This document shows, one piece after another, positions 1 through 10,077 of a stretch of 64,000 nt of DNA (positions are counted from its first letter, which is position 1; each line of letters starts with the position of its first letter). This DNA comes from C-114 sp963719285 (GTDB taxonomy: Bacteria > Chloroflexota > Limnocylindria > Limnocylindrales > CSP1-4): NCBI GenBank assembly GCA_963719285.1, contig CAVRBO010000004.1:372001-436000 (forward strand). The letters are read 5' to 3'. The notes under the pieces were generated by a model. That model was not told where the DNA came from and ran no database searches. It was given only the letters and a program-made list of their open reading frames with translations. A program made the position numbers and the translations under genes.

Positions 1-1408
1 GGCGGGGGGTCAGGGTGGAGCCGTAGACGAAGAGCTCATTGACGCTGAAGTAGTTCCCGACGGGATTCGCGTCGATGTTCTCGAACACGATGTAGTAGCG
101 CGAGCCCTTCGTGAGCGTGGCCGGCGACGGGAAGGTCACCGCGTCGTACGTGGTCCAGGCGCCGGACGGGTTGCCCGGCGAGTACGTGGCCGCGGCGAGC
201 ACGGTGCCGGACGGAACGCCGCTGGCGTCGGTCTGGACGGTGATCCGGTATGTCCCGCCGTTACCTCCGGAATAGATCGGCCCGCCGCGTTGCTGGAAGC
301 GCACGCTCTTGAGCGCGGAGGTCGTGCTCGCGACGAACCGGTGGGCGACCTTCGCCCGATCCGTCCAGCCGACCTGCAGGTTGGCCTTGGTGTCGAAGTT
401 GAACGCGGCCCCGTAGATCCCGCCGGACCCGGGCTGGGGTGTGGTCGTGGGATCCGGGGTCTGGGTCGCGCCCGGCGTCGCCGTCGGCTTCGCGGTGGGA
501 TCCGGCGTGGCGGTCGGGTCCGTGGTCGCGGTCGGATCGGGCGTCCCGGTCGGATCGGGGCTTGCCGTCGCGGTGGGATCCGGCGTCGCGGTCGGGTCCG
601 CGCCGCTGGGCATGGTCGTGAACGTGAAGTCGGTCGAGACCGACAATCGGCCACCGGCGTCCTGCGAACGGACCCGGTAGTGATACTGCGTGCCGGGCGC
701 GAGGCCCGAGACCTTCTGAGCGTGGGCGGTGTACTGGAGCGACTTCTCCGGCGCGGTCTCCTGGCCGTAGGCCGTCGTCGTGCCGTAGTCGACCTGCCCG
801 GTGGCGGGTTCGTCCAGTCGCCAGGTGACGAGTGCCGCCGTGTCACTGACGCTCGTCGCCTTCACCAGGCTGATCGATGGAGGCGTCGTCCTTCCCGGGT
901 TCTTGCGCGTGACCCGGACATTCACGGTCGTGACCGCGGGTGTGTGCGGGAGCGCCGAACGGGCGAGCGTGCCGGCGACGACCCTGACGGCCGAGGTGCG
1001 ATCGACCCGCGAGAAGGTCGCGCTGTGGACCCCGCTCGTGGCCGTGCCGGGGATCCGCAGATGGCCGTGGAACGTGCCCTTGACGCTCGGCCAGACGAGC
1101 CGGATCGCCCTCGGGACCGAATCCCAGTGGACCTGGTAGACCGCATGGGCCTTGAAGCCGCGCCCGTCGATGATGACCGTCTGGCCGGGGGCACCCGACC
1201 CGGTCACGGAGACCGTGGGCCCGCTCGCGGCGTTGTCGATGTCATCGGGCGCCGGTGATGCGCTCCAGGCGAGGGCCGGGACGAAGAGCAGGAGGCCGAT
1301 CGCGACGGTGAGGATGGGCAGTCGGCGCTTCGAGCTCGATCGTCTGGCCGGGGTCGACGGCGCGACGGCCGGGTCGGTGACCCAGGCGGTTCCATTCCAG
1401 AACGTCAT
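1..1408 (-). CDS. Secreted FnIII / Thr-Pro linker / beta-sandwich protein (3' end outside window)
   Basis: The reading frame is open from the ATG at 1408 to the left edge, so the C-terminus is missing. It begins with a short cytosolic leader (motif WNGTAWVT), a basic stretch and a hydrophobic export segment (about residues 30-48). A beta-domain follows, then a fibronectin-III-like domain (DEPATGQVDYG), a linker of Asp/Thr/Pro/Ala repeats, and a beta-sandwich domain (from AAFNFDTKANLQVGW). It is a paralogue of the next minus-strand gene at 1751-3856, with which the export region, FnIII domain and beta-sandwich align closely. It probably acts at the cell surface or in the matrix; that role is inferred from its architecture and its c-di-GMP riboswitch. 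A GGAG Shine-Dalgarno 9 nt upstream supports the start. Confidence 0.85.
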   Translation of the reverse strand, partial: MTFWNGTAWVTDPAVAPSTPARRSSSKRRLPILTVAIGLLLFVPALAWSASPAPDDIDNAASGPTVSVTGSGAPGQTVIIDGRGFKAHAVYQVHWDSVPRAIRLVWPSVKGTFHGHLRIPGTATSGVHSATFSRVDRTSAVRVVAGTLARSALPHTPAVTTVNVRVTRKNPGRTTPPSISLVKATSVSDTAALVTWRLDEPATGQVDYGTTTAYGQETAPEKSLQYTAHAQKVSGLAPGTQYHYRVRSQDAGGRLSVSTDFTFTTMPSGADPTATPDPTATASPDPTGTPDPTATTDPTATPDPTAKPTATPGATQTPDPTTTPQPGSGGIYGAAFNFDTKANLQVGWTDRAKVAHRFVASTTSALKSVRFQQRGGPIYSGGNGGTYRITVQTDASGVPSGTVLAAATYSPGNPSGAWTTYDAVTFPSPATLTKGSRYYIVFENIDANPVGNYFSVNELFVYGSTLTPR

Positions 1409-1750
1409 GCGATCGTGTCTCCGTTCGGCAGCCCGGCTGACTCAGGGAGTTCCGTGGCTTTGCGACCCCGTCTCGCGGCGGGTGTGCTATTTCGTGGGAC
1501 ATCGGATCGAGGACCATCCGGTCCGACAGGCCAACTCGCAGGATGGCCAACCACCATCCGCTCGGGTATGGGGTGATGGTCCCGGCGGCCGTGGGACGAA
1601 GCGGGGCCCGGACCGACCCTGAGCGCACCGGTGTGGCACGCACGGCACAGCCCGCCTCATCCGGGCGCGCCGGGAATCGGACCGCGGGACCCGTCGATGG
1701 GTCCCGCGGAAGGAAGGTTTCGATCGCCGCCGGGCAGCGGCGTCCGGTGA
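1409..1750. other. Intergenic region between the two paralogues
   Basis: This 342-bp gap contains riboswitch copy A (1421-1495) and the putative promoter and leader of the left-edge gene. Bases 1500-1750 show no credible gene and no obvious U-tract terminator for the gene ending at 1751. Confidence 0.6.
1421..1495 (-). ncRNA. Cyclic-di-GMP-I (GEMM) riboswitch, copy A
   Basis: Read on the minus strand, this leader contains the GEMM-I core: GCACACC, a CCCG-stem hairpin capped by a GCGA (GNRA) tetraloop, then GGGGTCGCAAAGCC, a P3 stem and AGCCGGGCTGCCG. The order, the tetraloop and the GCAAAGCC/GCCGGG blocks match the class-I c-di-GMP aptamer. The GGAG ribosome-binding site lies immediately 3' of the aptamer and the ATG only 13 nt beyond the core, which points to translational control. 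Whether it is an ON or OFF switch cannot be read with certainty. Confidence 0.88.
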
Positions 1751-3856
1751 TCAGCGGAAGTAGAACTGGATGTCGACCGGGCTGTAGGCGTACAGGTCCG
1801 CCCAGCTCGTCCCGTTGCTCGAGCTCTGGCCCGAGCCGTCGCGGAAGGCGGGGGAGAGGAGACCCACGTCGGTCCCTTCGCGGATCGGCGCGGAGGTGTA
1901 CGTGGTGCCCGACGCCGTCGCCAGGCGCAGGTTGTAGGCCGTCCCGTTGGCGAGAGTGTGCGGGCTGCTGAAGGTCACCGTGACCCAGACCGACCCGCCG
2001 TTGTCGCCGCCCGGCGCGCTTGCGGCGATGGAGCTCGCCGGGACGTCGACCGCCTCGATGAGCGTGCCCGCGCCGGTCTCGAGCCGGATGGTCAGCGGGC
2101 TGGAGCCGCTCGTCCGGCGCACCCGGACCGATGCCTTGGTGACGGTGCGGTTTTCGCCGCTGACCGTGAAATGCTCACGGACCGACGCGCTGCCCGAGAC
2201 CGTCCCGTACAGCTCGATGATGTTGGCGATGTAGGCCATCCCGTCATGGGTCCCATCCGCGTAGGTGAGATCCATGTCGGCGGTGTACTTGCTCTGGACG
2301 GACCAGGTCGAGGGAGCCGCATAGAGGACCGCGTAGTCCGCGTCGGCGAAGGCCGGCTGACGGGGGGTCACGGCGCTGTAGGTGTACAGCTCGTTGACGC
2401 TGAAGTAGTTGGCGGCCGAGTTCGCGTCGACGTTTTCGAACACGATGTTGTAGCGGATGCCCTTGGTCAGAGTGGCGGGGCTGCTGAACGTGACCAGGTC
2501 GTAGTGGGTCCACACGCCCGAGTTGCCCGGCGTGTAGCTGGCCGTCGCGAGGATCGTCCCGGAAGGCACGCCGTTCGAGTCGGTCTGGACGGTGATCCTG
2601 AGGGTGCCGCCGGTGCCGCCGGAGTAGATGGGCCCGCCGCGCTGCTGGAAGCGGATGCTCTTGAGGGCCGAGGTCGTCGTGGCCACGAACCGGTGGGCGA
2701 CCTTCGCGTGATCGGTCCAACCGACCTGCAGGTTGGCCTTGGTATCGAAGTTGAACGCGGCTCCGTACGTCCCGGTCTGGCCGGGAGCCGGGGTCGCGGT
2801 CGGGGCGACGGTCGGAGTCGCCGTCGGGGCGACGGTCGGAGTCGCGGTCGGGGCGACGGTCGGAGTCGCCGTCGGGGCGACGGTCGGTGTCGCCGTCGGG
2901 GCGACGGTCGGTGTCGCCGTCGGCGTCGCGGTCGGGGCGCTCGTCGGTGTCGCCGTCGGGGTCGCGGTCGGAGCGACGGTCGGAGCGACCGTCGGGGTCG
3001 GGCTCGCCGCTCCGCCGATCGTCTTGAACGTGTCGTCGGACGAGACCGACAGGCGGCCGGCGGCATCCTGCGATCGGACCCGGAAGTGATAGACGGTCCC
3101 GGCGAGGAGGCCGCTCACCTGCTGGACGTGAGCGGAGTAGCGGAAGGATGTCTCGGCGGTCGTCAGGCGACCGTAGGCGGTCGTGGTGCCGAATTCGACC
3201 TGGCCGGTGGCCGGCTCATCCAGGCTCCAGGACACGATCGCGCCGCTCGAACCGATGCTCGTCGCCGTCACGGCGCTGATGCGCGGTCCCGTCGCCGTCG
3301 TCGGGGCCGGGGTCGGGGTCGGCGTGGCGGTCCCGTTGGCGACCACGAACGTCGCGCTCGTGGTGGCGCGGCCGGCGGCAGTGACCGCGGTGACCGAGAT
3401 CGTGTGCGAACCATTCGCCACCGTGGAGGTGTTCCAGGCGTTCGCGGTCTCGTTGTCGGCGGTCCCACGGAGGTCCCATGGAGCCGCCGCTTCGACGCGC
3501 ATCGGCGTCGTGGTCATCGCGACGTCATCGAGCCAGAAGGTGACGCTGCTGGCGACGGTCTTGGTGGCCAGGAAGACGTAGCGATTGCCGGCGAGCGTGG
3601 CACCGTTGAGGGCGAACGGCTTGCTGCGGGTCCGGGCGGCAGAGGCGTCCAGCATGAAGCCGGTATTGGGCGTGGCGGCCGTGGACGAACGGTGGGCGGC
3701 TGCGACGGGCAGCTGGGGGAGGGCGACGGCGGCGGCGACGGCGAGGGTCACCACGGCCAGGAAGGGCACGCGGGCGAGGCGATGGAGACGCCGGGCGGGG
3801 ACATGAGCGGGAGTGGTCGTTTCAGTGACCCAGGAGGTCCCATTCCAGGACGACAT
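1751..3856 (-). CDS. Secreted FnIII / TVAPTATP-repeat / beta-sandwich protein
   Basis: 701 aa. It has a cytosolic leader with WNGTSWVT, an export segment at about residues 30-52 (FLAVVTLAVAAAVALPQ), and a first beta-domain ending in a short Thr-Pro linker. A fibronectin-III-like domain (DEPATGQVEFG) follows, then a linker of about eight VAPTATPT-type repeats, and a large C-terminal beta-rich region with two jelly-roll-like modules (AAFNFDTKANLQVGW, and one starting near SVREHFTVSGENR). There is no LPXTG motif or C-terminal membrane anchor, so it is probably released or loosely bound. Its start is fixed by GGAG upstream and by alignment with the left-edge paralogue. Its riboswitch suggests use in the attached or biofilm state. 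The ligand is unknown. Confidence 0.85.
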   Translation of the reverse strand: MSSWNGTSWVTETTTPAHVPARRLHRLARVPFLAVVTLAVAAAVALPQLPVAAAHRSSTAATPNTGFMLDASAARTRSKPFALNGATLAGNRYVFLATKTVASSVTFWLDDVAMTTTPMRVEAAAPWDLRGTADNETANAWNTSTVANGSHTISVTAVTAAGRATTSATFVVANGTATPTPTPAPTTATGPRISAVTATSIGSSGAIVSWSLDEPATGQVEFGTTTAYGRLTTAETSFRYSAHVQQVSGLLAGTVYHFRVRSQDAAGRLSVSSDDTFKTIGGAASPTPTVAPTVAPTATPTATPTSAPTATPTATPTVAPTATPTVAPTATPTVAPTATPTVAPTATPTVAPTATPAPGQTGTYGAAFNFDTKANLQVGWTDHAKVAHRFVATTTSALKSIRFQQRGGPIYSGGTGGTLRITVQTDSNGVPSGTILATASYTPGNSGVWTHYDLVTFSSPATLTKGIRYNIVFENVDANSAANYFSVNELYTYSAVTPRQPAFADADYAVLYAAPSTWSVQSKYTADMDLTYADGTHDGMAYIANIIELYGTVSGSASVREHFTVSGENRTVTKASVRVRRTSGSSPLTIRLETGAGTLIEAVDVPASSIAASAPGGDNGGSVWVTVTFSSPHTLANGTAYNLRLATASGTTYTSAPIREGTDVGLLSPAFRDGSGQSSSNGTSWADLYAYSPVDIQFYFR
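2778..3000 (-). repeat. 24-bp coding tandem repeats (Val-Ala-Pro-Thr-Ala-Thr-Pro-Thr)
   Basis: Within the linker of the 701-aa protein a 24-bp unit encoding VAPTATPT recurs, alternating near-identical copies with shorter ATPT/SAPT variants. The paralogue at the left edge has a different, Asp-containing linker at the same place, so the linker evolves faster than the folded domains. Confidence 0.85.
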
Positions 3857-3865
3857 GCGATCTTG

Positions 3866-3945
3866 GCTCCATTCGATGACCCGGCTGACTCAGTGAGTCC
3901 CGTGGCTTTGCGGCCCCGTCTCGCGGCGGGTGTGCCATTTCGTGG
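3866..3945 (-). ncRNA. Cyclic-di-GMP-I (GEMM) riboswitch, copy B
   Basis: This second GEMM-I aptamer precedes the 701-aa gene. The minus strand shows GGCACACC, a hairpin with GCGA tetraloop, GGGGCCGCAAAGCC, a perfect P3 stem (GACTC-act-GAGTC), then AGCCGGGTCATCG. It differs from copy A at scattered positions but keeps every core block. GGAG sits right after the aptamer and the ATG follows 9 nt later. In both copies the GATC just before the start codon can pair with a GATC about 20 nt upstream of the aptamer, which could close a stem over the ribosome-binding site (inference). Confidence 0.88.
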
Positions 3946-4666
3946 TCCCGAGATCGGCGCGTCGCCGGTGCCAGGCTCGACGCTCGCGGGGGACGATCTG
4001 ACCGCCGCCCGCCGTTTCGGCGGACCGGTGGCGACCGGACCCGTGTCCGTGAGTCATCGCTACCTGAACCATGGCTCGCGGCGGCGCGGCAGGGCATCGA
4101 ACGGAGGTCGCCGCGCGGGCGGCCCGTGGTCCACGAAGCGCCTAAGCCAAACAGACGACACGCGTCGTCAGCCGTGGTCGGCGGAGGTGGTGGCGGAGTA
4201 TTCGGCGACTGGTCCGGCCGGTGCCGAGACGACCGTCTTCCGGAACCCGGACCGGCGGGACGCATCGGCGGTGTCGCCCGGGGCGGCCCGTCCGCGGTCA
4301 ACCTAGCAACGCCGACTTACCATCCGCTTACCTGAGCCGATGACGCTTCCGGCGCCCGATCCGCCGATGGGGTCCACCATGGAGCGGTCGTTCCACCAAG
4401 CGGGAAGCATCGCCACGGTCGACATCCGATCGCCACCGAGCGACGGATCCAGCCATACCCGCTCGGTGCAAGCGCGCACCGTCGAGCGCTCCTGGGACTA
4501 GCCACGGTGGTACTTCCGGGCTATCGTTGGAACCCCCGGTGAGGTTGGTTCAGCGGGGGCATTCATCAGGGCCATGGCGCCGTACCAGAAACGCCGCGGC
4601 TCACACAACGAACGGCGTCTTTCTCTTTTCATCCTGCGCGCCGTCCGTGCTCAATCGGGGGAAACC
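3946..4666. other. Divergent intergenic region
   Basis: About 720 bp separate riboswitch B from the divergent capD-like gene. A TATCGT at 4522-4527 could be a -10 box for the plus-strand gene, but no good -35 is seen. The in-frame ATG at 4574 would add 31 codons with many A/T third positions, unlike the gene itself, so this stretch is treated as leader. No other gene is supported. Confidence 0.5.
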
Positions 4667-6802
<2,136 letters not shown>

Positions 6803-6840
6803 CGATCGGGCCCACGTCGACCGGCGAGAGGCCGGCCGGA

Positions 6841-7611
6841 CTAGCTCGCGCGGTTCGCGCCCGCCATCGCTCCCGCCTCGCTGGCGAGGCTGCCCCCGGG
6901 CACCAGCGCATGGACCTCGACCTCGTCGAGGCCGCGTGCGCCGAGTTCGGTCCGCAGCTGGTCCGGCGTGCCGGCCAGGATCGGGAATGTCCCGTAGTGG
7001 ATCGGCAGGACGTGCCTGACGCCGAGGAGCTCGACCGCCAGGGCAGCCTCGCGGGGCCCCATCGTGAAGTGGCCGCCGATCGGCAGGAGCGCGATGTGCG
7101 GCTGGTACAGCTCGCCGATCAGGCGCATGTCCCCGAAGACGGCCGTATCGCCGGCGTGGTAGATCCGGAAGCCGTTCTCCATCGTCAGGACGAACCCGGC
7201 TGGCTCCCCGAGGTAGAGGGGCACGCCGCCGTCCGGGTTCCAGTCACCGGCCGAGTGGTCGGCGCCCGTCATCGTCACGCCGATCCCGGCCGCCTCGATC
7301 GTGCCGCCCTTGTTCATCCCGGTGACCGCGTCCGCGCCGCCGGGCAGTCGGCGGGCCAGCCACAGGCTCATCTCGTGGATGCACGGCCAGGCCGGCCGGA
7401 GCCGGCTCGCGAGCGCGACGCCCTCGCCCATGTGATCGCCGTGGCCGTGGGTCACGAGCAACAGGTCGCACTTCGCGATCGAGTCCGCCGAGCGCGTGCT
7501 CAGCGGGTTGCCGAACCACGGGTCGATGAGGATCGTCCGGCCACCGGGTGAGGTCACCTCAACGCAGGCGTGCCCGTACCACGTGATCGTCGTGTTGTTC
7601 GCCACTGCCAT
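6841..7611 (-). CDS. UPF0173 metal-dependent hydrolase (MBL fold)
   Basis: 256 aa, typical for UPF0173 (YtkL-like) metallo-beta-lactamase-fold proteins. The metal-binding motif HGHGDH is at residues 55-60, preceded by the family start TWYGHACVEV; further ligands are in ITMTGADHSAG, YHAGDTAVFGDM and LPIHYG. The substrate is unknown in the family. The start at 7611 is set by GGAGGT six bases upstream; an in-frame ATG further 5' lacks such a site. It ends close to the tail of the capD-like gene, so the two are convergent. Confidence 0.9.
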   Translation of the reverse strand: MAVANNTTITWYGHACVEVTSPGGRTILIDPWFGNPLSTRSADSIAKCDLLLVTHGHGDHMGEGVALASRLRPAWPCIHEMSLWLARRLPGGADAVTGMNKGGTIEAAGIGVTMTGADHSAGDWNPDGGVPLYLGEPAGFVLTMENGFRIYHAGDTAVFGDMRLIGELYQPHIALLPIGGHFTMGPREAALAVELLGVRHVLPIHYGTFPILAGTPDQLRTELGARGLDEVEVHALVPGGSLASEAGAMAGANRAS

Positions 7612-7726
7612 GGGTCCACCTCCGGGGCGCATCGTAGTCCCGCGGCCCGCCGTTCGCGCTCCGACCGCCGCGCTCCGTTCGCCACGCTCGGACCCGGCGA
7701 GGGGCGGGCGGTGGACCGACCGCGCC

Positions 7727-7732
7727 TACAAT
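7727..7732 (+). promoter_or_regulatory. -10 box TACAAT of a leaderless gene
   Basis: TACAAT lies exactly 6 nt before the GTG at 7739, so the predicted transcript would begin at or next to the start codon. No Shine-Dalgarno and no clear -35 is present. Confidence 0.55.
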
Positions 7733-7738
7733 CGACGG

Positions 7739-8569
7739 GTGCCCGCCGAGCGTATCGCCGAGAACCTCGCCTTCATCAACTGGACCGTCCTGACGGGCCT
7801 GGCGGTCGGCGCGTTCGCGGCCGTCGTCCTGGGCCGGCTGGCCACGACGGCGACGCGCGGCTACCTCGCGTTCACGGCCTTCTGCGCGGCGGGCCTGGGT
7901 GGGCTGGCGTACCTGAGCGACACGGGCCTGCCCGCCGCGATCGCCGGCGCCGCCGTCCGCGCCGATGCCGATTGGGACCTCCCAAGACGGATCGCGCTCG
8001 TCGCGTTCGTCGTCGTCGCGGCCGCGTACACCATCGCGCTGGCGCGCGGGCGACGCGCACCGGCACTCGCGATCCTGGGTCTCGTCGCCGGCGGAGCCAC
8101 GCTCCTGACCGGGGCGATCGGGTGGGCCGGCGGGCCGGCCGGGGCCCTGTTCCTCGTCGTCCAGCTGGGTCTGCTCGCGGCGGCGACCGGCGGCGTCTTC
8201 GCCGCGATGATCCTGGGACACTGGTACCTCGTCACGCCCAAACTGCCCGAAGCCCCGCTCGTCCTGTTCAGCCGTGCCCTCTTCACGGTCGTGGCGATCC
8301 AGCTCGTCCTGTTCGTGGCCTGGGTCGCGGCGGGCACCGGCGGCGGCGGGCCGTTCGGGGCGCTCGGCGGACCGTGGGCGCTGTTCGTCTGGCTGCGGCT
8401 GCTCGTGGGCCTGGGCTTCCCGCTCATCGTCTCGTGGGCGGCCATCCAGACGGCGCGCAGCCGGTCGATGGAGTCCGCGACCGGCCTCCTGTACATCAAC
8501 GTCGGGTCGATCGCCGCCGGGACGATCCTCGCCGCCGGGCTCTACTTCGGCGCCGGCATGCTCGTCTAG
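7739..8569 (+). CDS. Polytopic membrane protein, about eight helices
   Basis: 276 aa made almost entirely of hydrophobic segments joined by short loops, including a Gly-rich loop near residues 200-210. No catalytic or transport motif is recognised, although histidine and arginine residues near helix ends could bind a cofactor. The GTG start follows TACAAT by 6 nt and begins MPAERIAENLAFINW. It is the first gene of a plus-strand run; only 10 nt separate it from the O-methyltransferase. Its function is unknown. Confidence 0.75.
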   Translation: MPAERIAENLAFINWTVLTGLAVGAFAAVVLGRLATTATRGYLAFTAFCAAGLGGLAYLSDTGLPAAIAGAAVRADADWDLPRRIALVAFVVVAAAYTIALARGRRAPALAILGLVAGGATLLTGAIGWAGGPAGALFLVVQLGLLAAATGGVFAAMILGHWYLVTPKLPEAPLVLFSRALFTVVAIQLVLFVAWVAAGTGGGGPFGALGGPWALFVWLRLLVGLGFPLIVSWAAIQTARSRSMESATGLLYINVGSIAAGTILAAGLYFGAGMLV

Positions 8570-8579
8570 AGGTGATGCG

Positions 8580-9248
8580 ATGGTGAAGAGCGACCGGTCC
8601 TACGAGATCGGCCCCCAAGACCGGGCCTGGATCGAGTCCCTGGCCGAGCCCATCGCGCCGGCCCTCGCCGCGATCGAGGCCGCCGCGGAACCCGAGCGGA
8701 TCCCGATCCTCGACCGCGAATCCGGGCGGGTGCTGGCCGTCCTGGCCGCGGGGCGGCGGCGGATCTGCGAGGTCGGGACGGCGATCGGCTACTCGACCCT
8801 CTGGATGGCCCTGGCCCAGGGGGCCGGCTCGACCATCGTGACGATCGACCCGGACCGCTCGCGGACCGACCTTGCGCGCGGCTTCTGGCGCCAGGCGGGC
8901 GTCGCCATCGGCCGGATCGAGGTCGTCAACCGGCCGGCCCTCGAGGCGTTCGCGGCCAACGACCCGGCCCTCGCCGGTCCGTTCGACCTCGTGTTCATCG
9001 ACGCACTCAAGCACGAGTACCGGGCCTACCTGGAGGCCCTCGTCCCGCGGCTCGTCCAGGGCGCCCTGGTCGTGGCCGACAACGTGCTGTGGAGTGGACG
9101 CGTGTCGGGCGGGGTGCCCGTCGCCGCGGACGACGAGTCGACCACCGCCCTCCGCGCCTTCGACGCGGCGATGCTCCGCGATGACCGGTTCGGGGCGACG
9201 ATCCTGCCCGTCGGCGACGGCCTCCTCGTCGCCCACTACCGCGGCTGA
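8580..9248 (+). CDS. O-methyltransferase (family 3, CCoAOMT/COMT-like)
   Basis: 222 aa, a single-domain SAM-dependent methyltransferase of the small cation-dependent group. Visible motifs are EVGTAIGYSTLWMA (SAM site, residues 64-77), the acidic ribose-binding end TIDPD near 89-93, DLVFIDALKHEY (metal/SAM Asp 141), and VVADNVLW (metal Asp 167). The physiological acceptor, often a catechol or hydroxylated aromatic, cannot be told. GAGGTG upstream supports this start. It sits between a membrane protein and the molybdopterin synthase fusion. Confidence 0.88.
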   Translation: MVKSDRSYEIGPQDRAWIESLAEPIAPALAAIEAAAEPERIPILDRESGRVLAVLAAGRRRICEVGTAIGYSTLWMALAQGAGSTIVTIDPDRSRTDLARGFWRQAGVAIGRIEVVNRPALEAFAANDPALAGPFDLVFIDALKHEYRAYLEALVPRLVQGALVVADNVLWSGRVSGGVPVAADDESTTALRAFDAAMLRDDRFGATILPVGDGLLVAHYRG

Positions 9249-9258
9249 GGCGGCGATC

Positions 9259-10077
9259 GTGCGCATCCGGATCCGCCTGTTCGCGCTCCAGCGCGAGCTG
9301 GTGGGAGCCCGCGAGGTCGCGCTCGACCTGCCCGAGGGTGCGACCGTGGAGGCGGGCTGGCAGGCGATCGTCGATCGCCATCCGGTCCTGGCTCCGGGAC
9401 GGCCGTCGATGCGCTTCGCGCGCAATGGGTCGTACGCGGAGGTGACCGATACGCTCGCCGACGGGGACGAACTCGCGTTCATCCCGCCCGTGAGCGGCGG
9501 GCAGGGCGACGAGACCCGGGCCGACGGTCCGGGGTCGAGCCGGATCCTCGAGCTGCGGGCCGAGCCATTCGGGACGGCGATCGTGGACGAGCTGACCGAA
9601 CGCCTCGCCACGCCGGCCGACGGGGCGGTCGTGGCGTTCCTCGGCCGCACCCGGATCACGCCGGGGACACCGGCGCCCGACCAGGTCCGGGAGGCCGCCC
9701 GGCACGCCGGGCGCGACGTCGAGACGCTCGAGTACGAGGCCCACGAGTCCATGGCGATCCGGATCCTGAGTGAGATCGCCGACGAGATCGCCGCCCGCTT
9801 CGGCGTGGAGCGGCTGGCCATCGTCCATCGGACCGGCGACGTCCCGCTCGGCCAGCCGAGCATCGCGGTCGTGGCCGTCTCGCCGCACCGCGGGGCCGCG
9901 TTCGATGCGGCCCGCTACGCGATCGACGAGACGAAGGCCCGGGCACCCATCTGGAAAGCCGAGCATTTCGCCGACGGCCACGTGTGGACGGGCGCCCCCG
10001 CCCGGACTCGTGCGCCGGACATGACCGGCACCCACGCGCCGGACAACCCCGACACCCGCCACGAGGAGCACGTGTGA
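9259..10077 (+). CDS. moaX: MoaD-MoaE fusion (molybdopterin synthase, MoaX type)
   Basis: 272 aa combining both molybdopterin-synthase subunits. Residues 1-81 are a ubiquitin-like MoaD domain ending in the diagnostic Gly-Gly (PPVSGG, Gly 80-81). A short linker leads into a MoaE domain (about 90-250) with VVAFLGRTR, LEYEAHESMA, IVHRTGDVPLG and the catalytic-lysine stretch ETKARAPIWKAE. MoaD must expose its C-terminal GG as a thiocarboxylate. In the known mycobacterial MoaX fusion this is achieved by cleavage after GG, so the same is inferred here. The GTG start follows the methyltransferase by 10 nt and the stop overlaps the next start (GTGA). Confidence 0.9.
   Translation: MRIRIRLFALQRELVGAREVALDLPEGATVEAGWQAIVDRHPVLAPGRPSMRFARNGSYAEVTDTLADGDELAFIPPVSGGQGDETRADGPGSSRILELRAEPFGTAIVDELTERLATPADGAVVAFLGRTRITPGTPAPDQVREAARHAGRDVETLEYEAHESMAIRILSEIADEIAARFGVERLAIVHRTGDVPLGQPSIAVVAVSPHRGAAFDAARYAIDETKARAPIWKAEHFADGHVWTGAPARTRAPDMTGTHAPDNPDTRHEEHV

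Noticed and set aside
4574..4666. N-terminal extension of the capD-like protein from ATG 4574
   Set aside because: Codon third positions are far less GC-rich than the gene, the peptide has no family similarity, and GTG 4667 has a ribosome-binding site.
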